From: Wurfbainia villosa
Lineage: Eukaryota > Streptophyta > Magnoliopsida > Zingiberales > Zingiberaceae
DNA length: 64,000 bases
Assembly: GCA_025175895.1 (NCBI GenBank)
Contig: CM046003.1
Coordinates: 47,796,335 to 47,860,334 of the forward strand
Reading direction: 5' to 3'
The notes below the pieces were generated by a model, which did no database searches, was not told where the DNA came from, and was given only the letters and a program-made list of their open reading frames with translations. Shown in pieces: positions 10,966 through 21,828 of the stretch; within the stretch, counting starts at the first letter, position 1; every line of letters starts with the position of its first letter. Both the position numbers and the translations under genes were made by a program.

Positions 10966-12836
10966 ATGGGTTTAGGGTGTGCCAACCTTGATTGGGTGGG
11001 CAGTTAACTCAACCATGATAAAGGTGGCATTTTAGGTTATTTTCAAGGTTATGGTTACCTTGTAAATACATTTGAGCTTTAATCCTAAAAGATTTTAGGA
11101 TGTGCCAATATTATTTGAGAAGTTTGATAAATTGATCAAATTGGCACATTTTAGATTTAGAGATCATAGTGTGTCATTTTGGGTTTTTGGCACATTAGGA
11201 AGAAAAGTAATATTATGACAAAATATACTTAATTATATCAAATATAAATTAATATTAAAATTTAGGTATTATATACCTTTATATCTTATTTGCCATGCCT
11301 TGATTTGCCATATGCCATGACATGACATCATGTTTATTTTCATCACTTATATGTCATGATCATGTTTAGGATTTAGGATAAATGTCATGTAATTTTAGAT
11401 TATATCTTATGCCATGACATCATGATTATGAGCATGTGTTTATTTATATCATCTCTAATTCCATAATCACTCATGCATTTAAGATAATTTGATTAAAATT
11501 GAGTTAAGGATAATTGGCATGACTTGGAGTCCCATTTATAAGGGAATCAAGTAGAGTTACCTTAGAAAAATGCATGAAACCCTAGATTAGGGAGAACAAA
11601 ACTCACATCTCACATCACATTGACATGTATGTGTATTTGTACACCCTAGATACATGTGAGATGCTAGGATATGAGTTAAGTTCAAGGTGCATAGTTTTTG
11701 CATCTAGATGAACTCAAACTCATCTTATATGAGTGGTGGATCATTGGGAAAGCTTGTATACAAGTCATGTACATTAAACCCAAGGAATATGATCCAAAAT
11801 AAGGTTTTGAAAATATTTTAAAATCATTTTGAAAAACCTTGGTGAAGTTTATCTTTTGATAGCAATCACCATTGATGAGATTGATACAAAGTGAGCCAAA
11901 ACTTAGAAGTTTTCTTCACTTTTGAATTTTGTATCAATTTCAATATTTTATGGGTAAAATAATTTTCAAATATTTTTCACCCATTGTATTGACTATAAGT
12001 AATATACATATGAATTTTCATGATTTTTCGATATACGTAGAATTACTTATGATTTTCTGAAATTCGACTCTGATAACTGAAATTCGAAAATTTCAGTTAT
12101 CAGTCGACTGCCCTGAGTGGAAGTCGACTAATGTGAGTGTCAGTCGACTGGTAACTGATGAAGTCGATTGACAATGCTGATTTCGAGAAAAACAAGGTTG
12201 TTTAACCTGGTTTCGGCTACGGTAAGGTTTCCTAACTACTTCTAACCCTAGGATATGCTTTGGGAAGCATTATAAAGGGTGAAAATCCATTGGATATGGA
12301 TTAGGAGAGGTGTTAGGATAATGTATCAAATTTAAGGTGGGGAGAGTTCATGATTGAACTTATAACCTTAATTTTGATGGTTTAGAGTTCCTATTGGCTT
12401 AGGGACTTCCCAAGGACATTGTTGGTGCAATGGTCACGGGGGAGCAAGCCTTTAGGGGGAGGTATCCATCATAGGATGATTGATTTATTTTTCTCTTCTT
12501 GAAGGGGAGAAGTTATTGGGAGAAGGACATCAATTGGGAAAATTGATGGGATTTTGAGAAACCCAATTTGGAAATTGGGAGAGTGGATAGGATTGCCTCT
12601 CTTGAGTGATATGAGACTTATCACTAGGAAGATGGTAGGCATCCTAGGTATTTTTGGATCAAGGGGGAGATTGTAAGATCTCATTGGGACATGAGACATT
12701 GACCTCTTTGGAGAGATAACCTTTTTGATGTATGTCAAAAAGGGGGAGAAAGATAAGATTACCAATTTGGGATAATTGGTAAGGAGTTTTTGAGTTAGAT
12801 GGTCTAACTCAAATGGTTTGTTTGGTTTTTGTCAAA
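10966..12836 (+). other. A2 3' noncoding internal region
   Basis: About 1.9 kb of AT-rich sequence replaces pol. It is shared with A0, A1 and A3. CAGTCGACTG-type words cluster at 12095-12175. Just upstream of the LTR come GGGGGA-rich blocks (12440-12760). No protein domain was seen in any frame. Confidence 0.75.
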
Positions 12837-12854
12837 CATCAAAAAGGGAGAGAT
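12837..12854 (+). other. A2 polypurine tract
   Basis: The purine run AAAAAGGGAGAGA ends directly at the 3' LTR start. It is the expected plus-strand primer. Confidence 0.8.
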
Positions 12855-12949
12855 TGTTGGTGCAATCGGCCCAGGTCACGATTGACCAGGACTTGAGCTT
12901 GGCTCGAGAGATATTTTTATGTTCGACAAAAACATATGACAATGTAATT

Positions 12950-13265
12950 GTCATGGGAAAGTCCAAGTCTTAGGTACTAGGCATGGAAATTCCAAGTGGG
13001 ACACTTGGCATTTGGGAAAGTCCAAGCATGGGTCTTGGCAAAGTAAAGTCCAAGTCATGGGTACTTGACAATGGAAAGTCCAAGCATGGGTCCTAGCATG
13101 GAAAGTCCAACATGGGTTGGCAAGGGAAAGTCCAAGCTTGAGTCTTGGCATTTGAGAAGTCCAAGGGGAATATTGGCAGCGTAAAGTCCAAGGGTGAAGT
13201 CTTGGCAGCATATGTCCAATGGTTGGCAACGTAAAGTCCAAGTGGAGTCTTGGCGGCGTAAGCCC
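12950..13265 (+). repeat. U3 dyad array, CCAAG-N-CTTGG
   Basis: About ten imperfect tandem units of roughly 30 bp each read like 'aaagtCCAAGcatgggtCTTGGca', so each unit is a short inverted repeat. Equivalent arrays are at 2945-3130, 5606-5935, 18670-18870, 22018-22290, 25226-25670, 30915-31290 and 35830-36205. All lie in the U3 of family-A LTRs, upstream of the second palindrome array. Confidence 0.85.
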
Positions 13266-13480
13266 AATATGCCTTGGCGATGTAGACACCGTTAGCATGA
13301 CATAGCCAATGGAAGCACCTGAAGGCTAGCGCGATGGATGAACAAGTCATGGATGACTTGGAGGGATCCGAGAGGTGTGAGGCTGATGGAGGTGGCTAGA
13401 AGGCTTAGGTCTAGGCTAAGGGTGGTCTAGCAAGTATGGGGGAACCATACTTGGGCTAAAACCTCATGTTTGAGGTGTGC

Positions 13481-13804
13481 CAGTCGACTGGTGCCATGTG
13501 GCAGTCAACTGGCCTGAGTCAACTAGGGTTTGACTGAGGGAATTTCCCTAGCAGTCGACTGATTGGTCGAGCAGTCGACTGATCTTGTGATCAGTCGACT
13601 GGTGCTCGAGAAATCGAGCACAGAATGGAGTCTCACTCGACCGCTACGGTCAGAAGTCGAGTGATGGCTTGATCAGTCGACTGATGGTCATAATCAGTCG
13701 ACTGATGATGGATCCGTTGGACTTATCCAGCGTGGATCTAGCCATTGTCTCACGACAACAGTGGCATCAGTCGACTGATGGTCCCGACCAATCGACTGAT
13801 CGAC
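13481..13804 (+). repeat. U3 palindrome array, CAGTCGACTG
   Basis: Perfect copies start at 13481, 13552, 13572, 13592, 13674, 13695 and 13768, with variants between them. The array ends about 25 bp before the TATA box at 13829. Related arrays occupy about 2430-2715, 8371-8690, 18160-18450, 22505-22885, 25870-26255, 31485-31890, 35195-35520, 42055-42395, 45960-46280, 47395-47690 and 60150-60540. The position just upstream of TATA suggests promoter or enhancer elements; that is inference. Confidence 0.9.
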
Positions 13805-14337
13805 TTTTTCCAGCACAAGTTGAAGCTTTATAAGGAGCTCGTGGAGGAGGAAAAAGGTAGCGATTTTCTTGAGAAAATTGAAGGGGAGAGTTGGTGCTTT
13901 TCAGTCCTTCAAGGCTAGTTCAAGGCAATCAAAGATCAAGCAAATCCAAAGAGCATTTGTAAAGTTTTCTTTGCATAGATTATTGTATTCTTGTTGTATT
14001 TGCTTGTCTTACTTTGTATTACTTAGTGTAATCTCTTGTACGAGGTTTCTTCGCCTCCGACTTGTGTCGAGAAGGAGTATTTATGATTAGTGATTGCATT
14101 GGCATCGTTAGAGCTCTTTAGAGCTCGATCCGTGGAGTAGGAATCGTTCGGTTCTGAACCACATTAAACATCTTGTGTTTGTGATTGTGGTTCGTGTTAT
14201 TGCTTTTATTATTATTATTCCACTGCACTAACACGATTTATAGACCTGATCACGATCGAATTCCATCATCGGTACTAGCACGCGCTATTCACCCTCCCCC
14301 CCCCCCCTCTAGCGCCCAATCGATGCCCTACAGGTTT

Positions 14338-14942
14338 TGTTCCATAGTCAAATGGAACATTATGGTAAGTAGGCATTACCTTCTTGGACATAGGCTTGTG
14401 ACCCAAACCTTGTCTCCTAGATGGTTCTTGCCTCTTACACCCTAAGTTTTGACTTTTAGACCCTTGTATTTGATTTTGCATATTTCTAAGGGTCTTTTCA
14501 AGTTTCTCAAGCCTTGACCTCAAGGCTTGGTTCTCTAACTCTAATTTCTCTAATTTGGTGGGCCCATTATTTCCTTGATTATTTTTATCCTTCCTAGGCA
14601 TATGTCTATCTTTCTTAGCATTAAAGCCTAAATGTTCTTCTATTTTCTTAATACTTGCCTTAGGTAAAATTGTTTTAGAGACATTAGTCCCAAATTTCTC
14701 CTTATTCCTAACATGGCAAGACTTTGCAGCTAAGCAATAAAGTTTACTATTTCTAGCATGCTCTTTATGATAAATAGCAAGATTACTTCTAGCATGCTTT
14801 TGACTATTAATTGAAGTAGAAGCATACTTAAATGTTACCTTGGGGTTTGCCTTAGCTCCCCCTACATGTGTAGCTCCTTCTTGGGTCTTCTTCTTCCCCC
14901 TAGGGCATTGACTTCTATAATGCTCTCTTTGGTGGCACTTGA
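14338..14942 (-). pseudogene. A1 gag, middle part (second zinc knuckle to coil)
   Basis: Read on -, this continues A1 Gag: the rest of the second knuckle (HYRSQC), the KHAR-type repeats, the coil LELENQALRSRLEKLEKTL, and the start of the basic tail (HNVPFDYGTK). It is bounded by A2 on the left and S2 on the right. S2 inserted inside the second knuckle. Confidence 0.85.
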
Positions 14943-16808
14943 CGTTGGGATGTATACTGAAAAGTCTATCTTTTGTATGAACATCTTTATTTTGATATAA
15001 GAATCACATGATCATTGTTTGCATATTTATGGTGATGCATATTGTCTAATACATTACATTGTAGATAACATGGTGTGTGGTGTCACACGGGAGATCATGT
15101 TATCGGCTCCTTGTAAAGTATAAGTATAGGCTCACAACCAAGATGGCTTTGGACAAACCATTGGTATGGTTGTAGTGTGATTTGGTATTGGTTTGTCTTG
15201 ACCATAGAATCACACTAGTACACTTTGTGTGTATTGAGCAGGACCAACTTAGAGGTGATTCGATTTATTGCTGACTACATAATCAAATCGGACCTCAGAT
15301 ATTATATTGCACATGCTCTTAATCCCGATATAATAACGGACACATATACTTAGTATTCATTTCTTTGATTTATCAATGGACGAGATTTATAGATTAAATT
15401 GATAGGCTCGGTAAGTTGGGAAATGATATTATTTATATGGTGTGTCATTGATTATAGGAGGAAATCGTGTCCTATATATTAGGATGATGATGTCCCCTTG
15501 AGGAGCTCATAAGGTTCATCATATAAACCCTGCAGGTGGACTTAGTCCGACATGATGAAAAGGTTGAGTGATACTACTCATGGAGTTAGATGTTAATTAA
15601 TTAATGGTCAGTAAATTAATTAATCGACGGACATTCGAAATATTAAACATGGGGAGAAAAATATACAAATAATATATGGAGCCCATATTAACTTATGGGG
15701 GTTGGTGAGGTAGATCAATAATAATCCTTTAGTGTATGGGATTATCATTAATGGATCGGACTTTATGTGGGCTTGATCCATTGGGTGGCCAAGATCCAAC
15801 TCCTCCTCTTGGTCCCTATTGTAGCCTATTAATACCTCATGAAGCCTAGATCCAATGGATGAAAACAAAACTTTAGATCCAACGGTAGAGATTAAATCTC
15901 TAGATCCAACGGTTGAGATTAAATCTCTAGATCCGACGGTTGAGATTAAATCCCTAGAACCAATGGTGGAGATTAAAACAAGGCTTATCCCTAACTCTAT
16001 AAAAGGAGGCTTTAGGGTGGGCGGCAAGGAGGAATTCCAATTAGAGAAGGAATAGGATTAGGGTTTGGAGGTGTTGGGCGGCCACAAATAAGGAAGTTTT
16101 TTCCTTTTCTTCTTCCTCTTCCTAGTTGGGCGGCGCCCAAGGTTTGCTTCCTCTCCCTTTGCTAGCATCCAAACCTCCTCCTCTCTTCACCTTGGCTGGT
16201 GGAAAGAAGTCTAGGGTCTCTTCCCTTAGAGTCTTGGCCAGCGTTCACTCTCCTTGTTCTCCTTCTTGGTCGGCGGCAAGCACCAAGCTTGGAGCTTGGT
16301 GGTTGGTTGAAAGAAGGAGAAGTGCTTTGTTTCTTGTTCTTCCTCTTGTTCAGAGTGAGCAAGGAAGGAAGATTGGTGATCTAGGAGCTTCGACTTTTGG
16401 TAGATCGTCGCTCACATGACGTCCAAAAGGAGGAAGGACATACAATAGAAGATCAAGAGGTATATCGATTGTCTATATTCTTTTGTGACATATCTATAAT
16501 TGTTTTTCAATTATATATGCATGTAGTATTCTATTTTTATGGCTAAAATAACTTGGACCCCGAATATAAACACAAAAGTCGGCGATCCATACATTGTCTA
16601 TTCCGTGACTATTCGTATAATAAAGGTTGGTGGCTTGAACAACAAGTTTGTTCAAGTGACTACTCTAATCGAATAGCACGATGATGAAATGGTTGCTTGG
16701 GTGATCCCTTTTGTCTAGGATTAAATTTTTTTTTAATCTGGGGACATCGATGGGATCACCATGAACAAGCAACCGAGTTAAAGTGGGAAGCGAAGTTTCC
16801 TACCTTCA
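14943..16808 (+). mobile_element. Solo LTR S2 (1866 bp), flanked by CTTGA
   Basis: Exact CTTGA duplications lie at 14938-14942 and 16809-16813. The element starts CGTTGGGATG (TG changed to CG) and ends CCTTCA. The TATA box TATAAAAG is at 15998, so it is oriented on +. A four-copy 27-bp minisatellite lies just upstream of it. The pyrimidine-rich leader downstream gives fortuitous open frames. No primer site or coding domain is present, which fits a solo LTR of a long-LTR, probably Copia, family. Confidence 0.83.
15874..15981 (+). repeat. 27-bp minisatellite, four copies, in S2
   Basis: Units start at 15874, 15901, 15928 and 15955 and begin TAGATCCAACGG or close variants. The last unit is the most diverged. 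The period is a multiple of three, so a repeated LDPTVEIKS frame appears on +, but there is no other sign of coding. Confidence 0.88.
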
Positions 16809-16813
16809 CTTGA

Positions 16814-17584
16814 AGCACACCACGTGCTCTTTGCTCTTAATAGTTGGAGGACCTGGCCTTTTCTTGAGATTTTAGTGTCGGTTGACTTTTATTGACTTTC
16901 TTGGGGCACTTGCTCTTCAAGTGCCCATATTTTCTACACTCAAAACACATAATATGATTTTTATTTTCAATTAATGTGTTTGAGTTACCTAGGTATGATG
17001 GAATTTTGGGCTTGCTCTTCTTCTTGACCGGAAGTAGAAGCTTCTTCTTGATGCTCTAGAGTGGATGGTCTCTCCTCCCCCTCAATCCTAGAGGTGGAGG
17101 CCTTCTCCAATTCTACTTCTTCCACCGATCCAGAAGTTGACTCCCTCTCAACTTCCGACTCCTCACTCTCTTGTGAGGAAGAGCTTTCTTCTTCTTCGGG
17201 CTCTCTCTCTACTTAAGCCATGGATGGTTCTTCATGGAGCTTGGCCAATTTTTCCCATAGCTCCTTGGCATCTAGAGATTCACCTATCCTAGACACAATA
17301 TCGTTAGGTAATGAATTTAATATCAATTGTATTACCTTATCGTTTCTCTCGAAGGCTTGAACTTGCTCTTCGGTCCATCTCTTCTTCTTAAGGTATCAAC
17401 CTTTTAGACCTCTTGAAAATTCAAATCCCTTTACTAGGATCATCCAATCTTCAAAGTCCATCATGAAGAAATTCTCCATCCGTGCCTTCCATTGCTCGAA
17501 CCCTTCTTGTCCATAGAAGGTGTATGAAATTGGGGTGTTGATATCCCATCCCACTTTTTCTTCAAATTCCTTCTCCTTCTTCAC
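16814..17584 (-). pseudogene. A1 gag, N-terminal part
   Basis: On - the frame starts at the ATG ending at 17584 (MKKEKEFEEKVGWDINTP) and contains the conserved aromatic YTFYGQE...QWKARMENFF region and the LDAKELW helix of UBN2-type Gag. An acidic Ser/Glu linker and the first zinc knuckle (near 16900-16950) follow. Stops and frameshifts break it, including one after FEFSRGLKG. It continues at 14942 after S2. Confidence 0.85.
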
Positions 17585-17630
17585 CCTCTAGCGTGCTCCC
17601 TTAGTTTTTAAACCTTGAAGAGAGGCCTCG

Positions 17631-17642
17631 CTCTGATACCAC
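17631..17642 (-). other. A1 primer binding site (initiator Met tRNA)
   Basis: CTCTGATACCAC on + is the complement of GTGGTATCAGAG, next to the 5' LTR, as in A2. Confidence 0.88.
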
Positions 17643-17643
17643 T

Positions 17644-19082
17644 TGTTGGGACCCTAATGTCCGCTAGAGGGGGGGAGGGTGAATAGCAATTTCATAGACG
17701 TTGATGGAATTCAATCGTGCTTGCTATAAAATGTTAGTATACACAGTGGAAATAATAAAGATACAAACAAATACACAAGCACAAGCACAAGTATACGAGA
17801 TATAATGTAGCTCGGAACCTCAAGGTTCCTACTCCACGTATTGAGCTCAAATGAGCTCTAGCAATGCCAAACACCACTATAATCACAAATACTCCTTCTC
17901 GACAATAAGTCGAAGGAGGAGAAACCTCGTACAAGAGTTTGCAACAATAAACGAAAGTACAACAAGCAAATACAAATACAATACACAAAAACACGTAAAG
18001 AAAACTTTACAAATACGCTTTTGGATGCTTGCTTGTTTGGTTGCTTGAGCTCCACTTGGAGACCCTTAATTGCACCAGCAAATCGCTCTAGTAACCGCTG
18101 CCAAAATCCATCTCTACGAGCTATTTTATAACCTGCATTCGGGCTAGATTTCGCCTAGCAGTCGACTGATCGAGACCATCAGTCGACTGATCAAGACCAT
18201 CAGTCGACTGCTCCTGTAGCCGTTGTCTCACAATAGCCTGAGCCACGTTGGATATGTTCCAACGGATAGACCATCAATCGACTGATTAGGCCCATCAGTC
18301 GACTGATCTAGCCATCACTCGACTATCAAACCCCAACAGTCGACTCGGAAATATTCTGTTCTCGAAAACCCTACCATCAAGTGATTGCCCAACACATCAG
18401 TCGACTATCAGGCTAATTTCTACAGTCGAACTCCAATCGACTCCCATTAGTCGACTGATAACCTCATCCATGAGGTATTAACACCAAGTATGATGCCCTC
18501 ATACTTGCTAGACCACCCATAGCCTAGACCTAAGCCTTCTAGCCACCTCCGTCAGCCTCACGCCTATCAGATCCCTCCAAATCATCCATGACTTGTTCAT
18601 TCATACGCTACCCTTCAGGTGCTTCCATCATCTATTGTCATGCTAATGTGGTCTTCACCGCTAAGGCACATTGGGCTTACCCTGCCAAGACTACCGCTTG
18701 GATTTTATACCGCCAACCATTGGACTTATGCCGCCAAGACTCCACCCTTGGACTTTATGCTGCCAATATAACCCTTTGGACTTCCCTTGCCAACCCATGT
18801 TGGACTTTCCATGCCAAGTACCCATGACTTGGACTTTCCATGCCAAGTACACAAGACTTGGACTTCTCCATCATATGGTCAACCCCATGTCAACCATATA
18901 GTCAAACAATGGTTAAACCATCATCAAACATCAAAATACCCCTCGAGTCAAACTTGAGTCTGGTCAATCATGACCCAGGTCGATTACACCAACAATCTCC
19001 CCAAAACATTGTCAAATATCAAAACACTACTCGAGTCCAACTCGAGTCTGGTCAATCGTGACCTGGGCTGATTGCACCAACA
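17644..19082 (-). repeat. A1 5' LTR
   Basis: Partner of 1938-3349, starting TGTTGGG and ending CCAACA on +. The TATA box TATAAAATAG is the complement of 18121-18130. The palindrome array (18160-18450) and the dyad array (18670-18870) are in the same order as in A2, read on -. The same internal duplication of the U3 end (about 18983-19082) is present, so it predates this insertion. Confidence 0.9.
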
Positions 19083-20120
19083 AAAGTTAGTCTTTTGCAC
19101 CCATCCCATAAATGTTGATCTCCTCTCTAAATTTTACTCTAACCTTAGGAAAGTCAGAGATGGTTCGACGTACCAGACTCGCATTGCAAAATACGATCTA
19201 GAGTTTACTCCAGAGATCTTACAAGAGTTTTTGGAGTGTCAACCATCTGACGGCACTCGTATTCTATCCCACATTTGATGAGCCTCTTCCAACTCCTTTT
19301 AACCACATCATTATCGATCTTATGCATGAGTTCCTTTTCCATCAACCTCACCCCTTAGGTCAAAATATTTTCTCAATTAATGCTTTATCTGCTCCCAACA
19401 ATGTACTTTACAAAGTCATTGTCGGTTGTCTTTTACCTATAGTGATAGGGGTCAGGCCAAGATTCATCCTCCCCATCTATTCTTGATGTACGCTATGCAT
19501 AATTTGCTTGATGTCAATATTGCATTAAACATCTTCCATTGCATAGTCCACTTTGTCTCTCTGACCCAAGGGAGGATTCACATGCTCTTGGGACACATTA
19601 TCACTGCATGGTTGGCATCTATTGACATCAATATCTCTAGAGGTAATTTGAGGTCGTTGTCTGACTCTTATGACCACATCACCTTGTGACATTTCACATA
19701 GTTGGCATGAAACCAGGCTATGGAAGGATGGAGTGATCAGCGGAGCAGTAACCACCTATAGCGGTAGAGCAGGAGGCAGCACAGGATCCAAAAGGAGAGG
19801 ACTTTCCTGAGGAACTAGTTATGTTTCAACTGCGTACATTAGATTGTCTCACACACATTGAGTCTCAGATGGAGGAGCTCCACGAGACTATAGATATGTG
19901 TTTTGAGGAGCTCAACCTCGAGCATGTTGTGATCGGACATCGTCAGATTGAGATGTACAATATGCTATGTACGTTGCTCCAGAGTCATCAGTCTCCACTG
20001 CCTCCACCACCTCTAACCGACGATGGTGGTGACTGGAAGTCTTGCAGCTGTAGGATGGGTCTTGTGTCTTCTTTTTTTTTTACTTTTTGTAGGATGGTGG
20101 TGCCTTTGCTTTCTTGACTT
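19083..20120 (+). pseudogene. Transposase_32-like protein, 3' part after the A1 insertion
   Basis: Continues the frame from 1838-1937 in phase: CTHPINVDLLSKFYSNLRK, then DLEFTPEILQEFLE, to a stop at 19278. Further pieces lie in other frames: 19426-19689 contains QGRIHMLLGHIITAWL, and 19821-20117 contains a predicted helical stretch (QMEELHETIDMCFEELNLEH) and a proline run. The layout fits the plant Transposase_32-type proteins: a conserved N-terminal domain, then a variable coiled tail. Several frameshifts make it a pseudogene. Whether X is a gene relic or part of another transposon is not clear; its ends were not found. Confidence 0.55.
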
Positions 20121-21828
20121 TGTCATGGGAAAACTTTCTATAAATGCCTTTGAAAATGAATGAAATTGTTGTGTCACTTAAAATTTTCTATTATTTACCT
20201 TGTATTGGTTGATTGTCAAATTGTGTGTTGTGTTGTTAATTACATGTATTGATGTGTAGTTTGCTCACTCATTACTCTTATGCCATGTCATCATGTATAA
20301 GCAATAGCCTTCTTTCAACATTATGAAATCAATGCATGTCATGACATCATGCTTCATATAATTATTTAAATGTCATGATTATGCTTAGGGTAATATATGT
20401 CATGTTTATGCTTAGGTTAAAATTTTATAATAACATGACATCATGCATCATTGGCTATGCTTTAAATTATACCATCCTTATATGTCATGATCATATTTCA
20501 TGCATTAATATTAATAAAATGGAATTAAGGACAATGACATGATTTGAAGTTCCATGATAAGGGAATCAAATAGAGTTTCCTAACCAAATACATGAGATCC
20601 TAGATTAGGGAAGAACCTAAATCCACATCTCACAAAATTATTAAATTGACATGTCTGTGTATTGATACACTCTAGACACATGTAAGAGGTTAGGAAAATG
20701 AGTTAAGTTCAAGGTGCATAGTTCTTGCATTTAGATGAACTCAAACTCATAATCTGACATTTATGAATCATGTGGAAAGCTAATGTTCAAATCATGTACA
20801 TTTAGTCCATAGACTATGGTTCAAAATATGATTTTAAAATCATTTTAGAAAATGTTGGTGAAGCCTATCTTTTGATAGCAATCATCATTGAACAAATTGG
20901 CACAATGTTAGACAAAAATATTGAAGTTTTCAATAGTTTTGAACTTTATATCAATCTTGCAATTAAATGAGTATTTTATTTCAACATTATTTTTCATCCA
21001 TTTGTATTTCATGTAAGTAATGTCCATATGAAATTTCATGATTTTTTAAAATACATATATTTACTTATGAATTTTTGAAATTCAATTTTTGGAATTGATT
21101 TTTGCATTTGCAGAAACCAATCGACTACCTCTTTCGGTAGTCGACAGGTTGTTGACCAAGTCAACTATTGAAGTTGATTTCGACTGAAAAAAGTTTGTTT
21201 AGCCCTGTATTAGTCCTTTTAGGTTATCCTAATGTCTCCTAACCCTAGGATATACTTTGGAAAGCATTGGAAGAGTGAAATGTCATTGAAAATCATTAGG
21301 ATAACTTTTTAGGGTGGAGTATCGAATTTTAAGGGTTGTGGAAGTTCAAAGTTGAACTTTTACCCTTATTTTTGATGGTTTGGGTTTTCTATTGGCTTAG
21401 GAACTCTCCAAGGAAATTGTTAGTGCAATGGTCAAGGGGGATTAAGCATTTAGCGGGAGGTTATTTATCAACGGATGATGGATGAGTATTCCTCAAAGGG
21501 GGAGAAATGAAGGGTTTGAAACCCTCATTGTGCTCACCAAAGAGGGAGAATTGGACAAGTAAGGATTGCTTCTCATTTAATGATATGAGACTTATCACTA
21601 TGAGGAGTGAAGGCATCCTAAATATTTTTTTAGACCAAAGGGGAGAATGTAGGATCTCTTTGAGAGATGAGGCATTGAAAACCTTGGTAGGCTTTTTGAT
21701 GTATGCCAAAGGGCGAGAAGTGAGGTTTAAGTTAGGTAAACTTTCACTATGCTTTAGCATTGGAAGAATTAAGTTGGTTATTGTTAGTCTAACTTAAAGG
21801 TATTGTCAAACATCAAAAATGAAGAGAT
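20121..21828 (+). other. End of X, then A0 3' noncoding internal region and polypurine tract
   Basis: About 20121-20270 is unassigned X sequence. From about 20280 the sequence again resembles the noncoding region of A2 and A3 (repeated 'catgacatcatg' words), includes a few GTCGAC-type words at 21115-21170, and ends in purine-rich AAAAATGAAGAGAT before the LTR. No coding frame was found. Confidence 0.65.

Larger units (their letters stand above)
5509..14332 (+). mobile_element. Family-A gag-only LTR retrotransposon A2, flanked by GGTTT
   Basis: This is the best reference copy in the window. Its LTRs are 5509-9215 (about 1471 bp once S1 is removed) and 12855-14332 (1478 bp). The target duplication GGTTT is exact at 5504-5508 and 14333-14337. 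The first LTR begins TTTTGG where the second has TGTTGG, a terminal G to T change. The 3639-bp internal region holds a primer site, gag, a long noncoding stretch and a polypurine tract, with no pol domains. It inserted into A1's gag. Confidence 0.93.
12855..14332 (+). repeat. A2 3' LTR
   Basis: It starts TGTTGGTGCAATC and ends CTACA. The dyad array is at 12950-13265, and seven perfect CAGTCGACTG palindromes lie between 13481 and 13777. The TATA box TATAAGG is at 13829. A poly-C tract before CTCTAGCGCCC is at about 14293-14314. This is the clearest example of the family's U3 layout. Confidence 0.93.
1938..19082 (-). mobile_element. Family-A gag-only LTR retrotransposon A1, flanked by AAAGT
   Basis: This complete but broken element runs on the minus strand. 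LTRs lie at 1938-3349 (3') and 17644-19082 (5'). They start TGTTGGG and end CCAACA as read on +. The 5-bp target duplication AAAGT is exact at 1933-1937 and 19083-19087. After removing the two insertions inside it (A2 and S2), the internal region is about 3.6 kb, matching A2's 3.64 kb. It contains gag only; no protease, integrase, RT or RNase H was found. The order is LTR, Met-tRNA primer site, gag, about 1.9 kb noncoding, polypurine tract, LTR. Confidence 0.9.

Noticed and set aside
13481..13804. Regularly repeated palindromes could suggest a CRISPR array
   Set aside because: Spacing is irregular, repeats are only 10 bp, no cas genes exist, and the DNA is clearly from a plant.
15855..16055. 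Repeat protein LDPTVEIKS
   Set aside because: It is the translation of the 27-bp minisatellite in S2's promoter region. The frame is short and leads nowhere.
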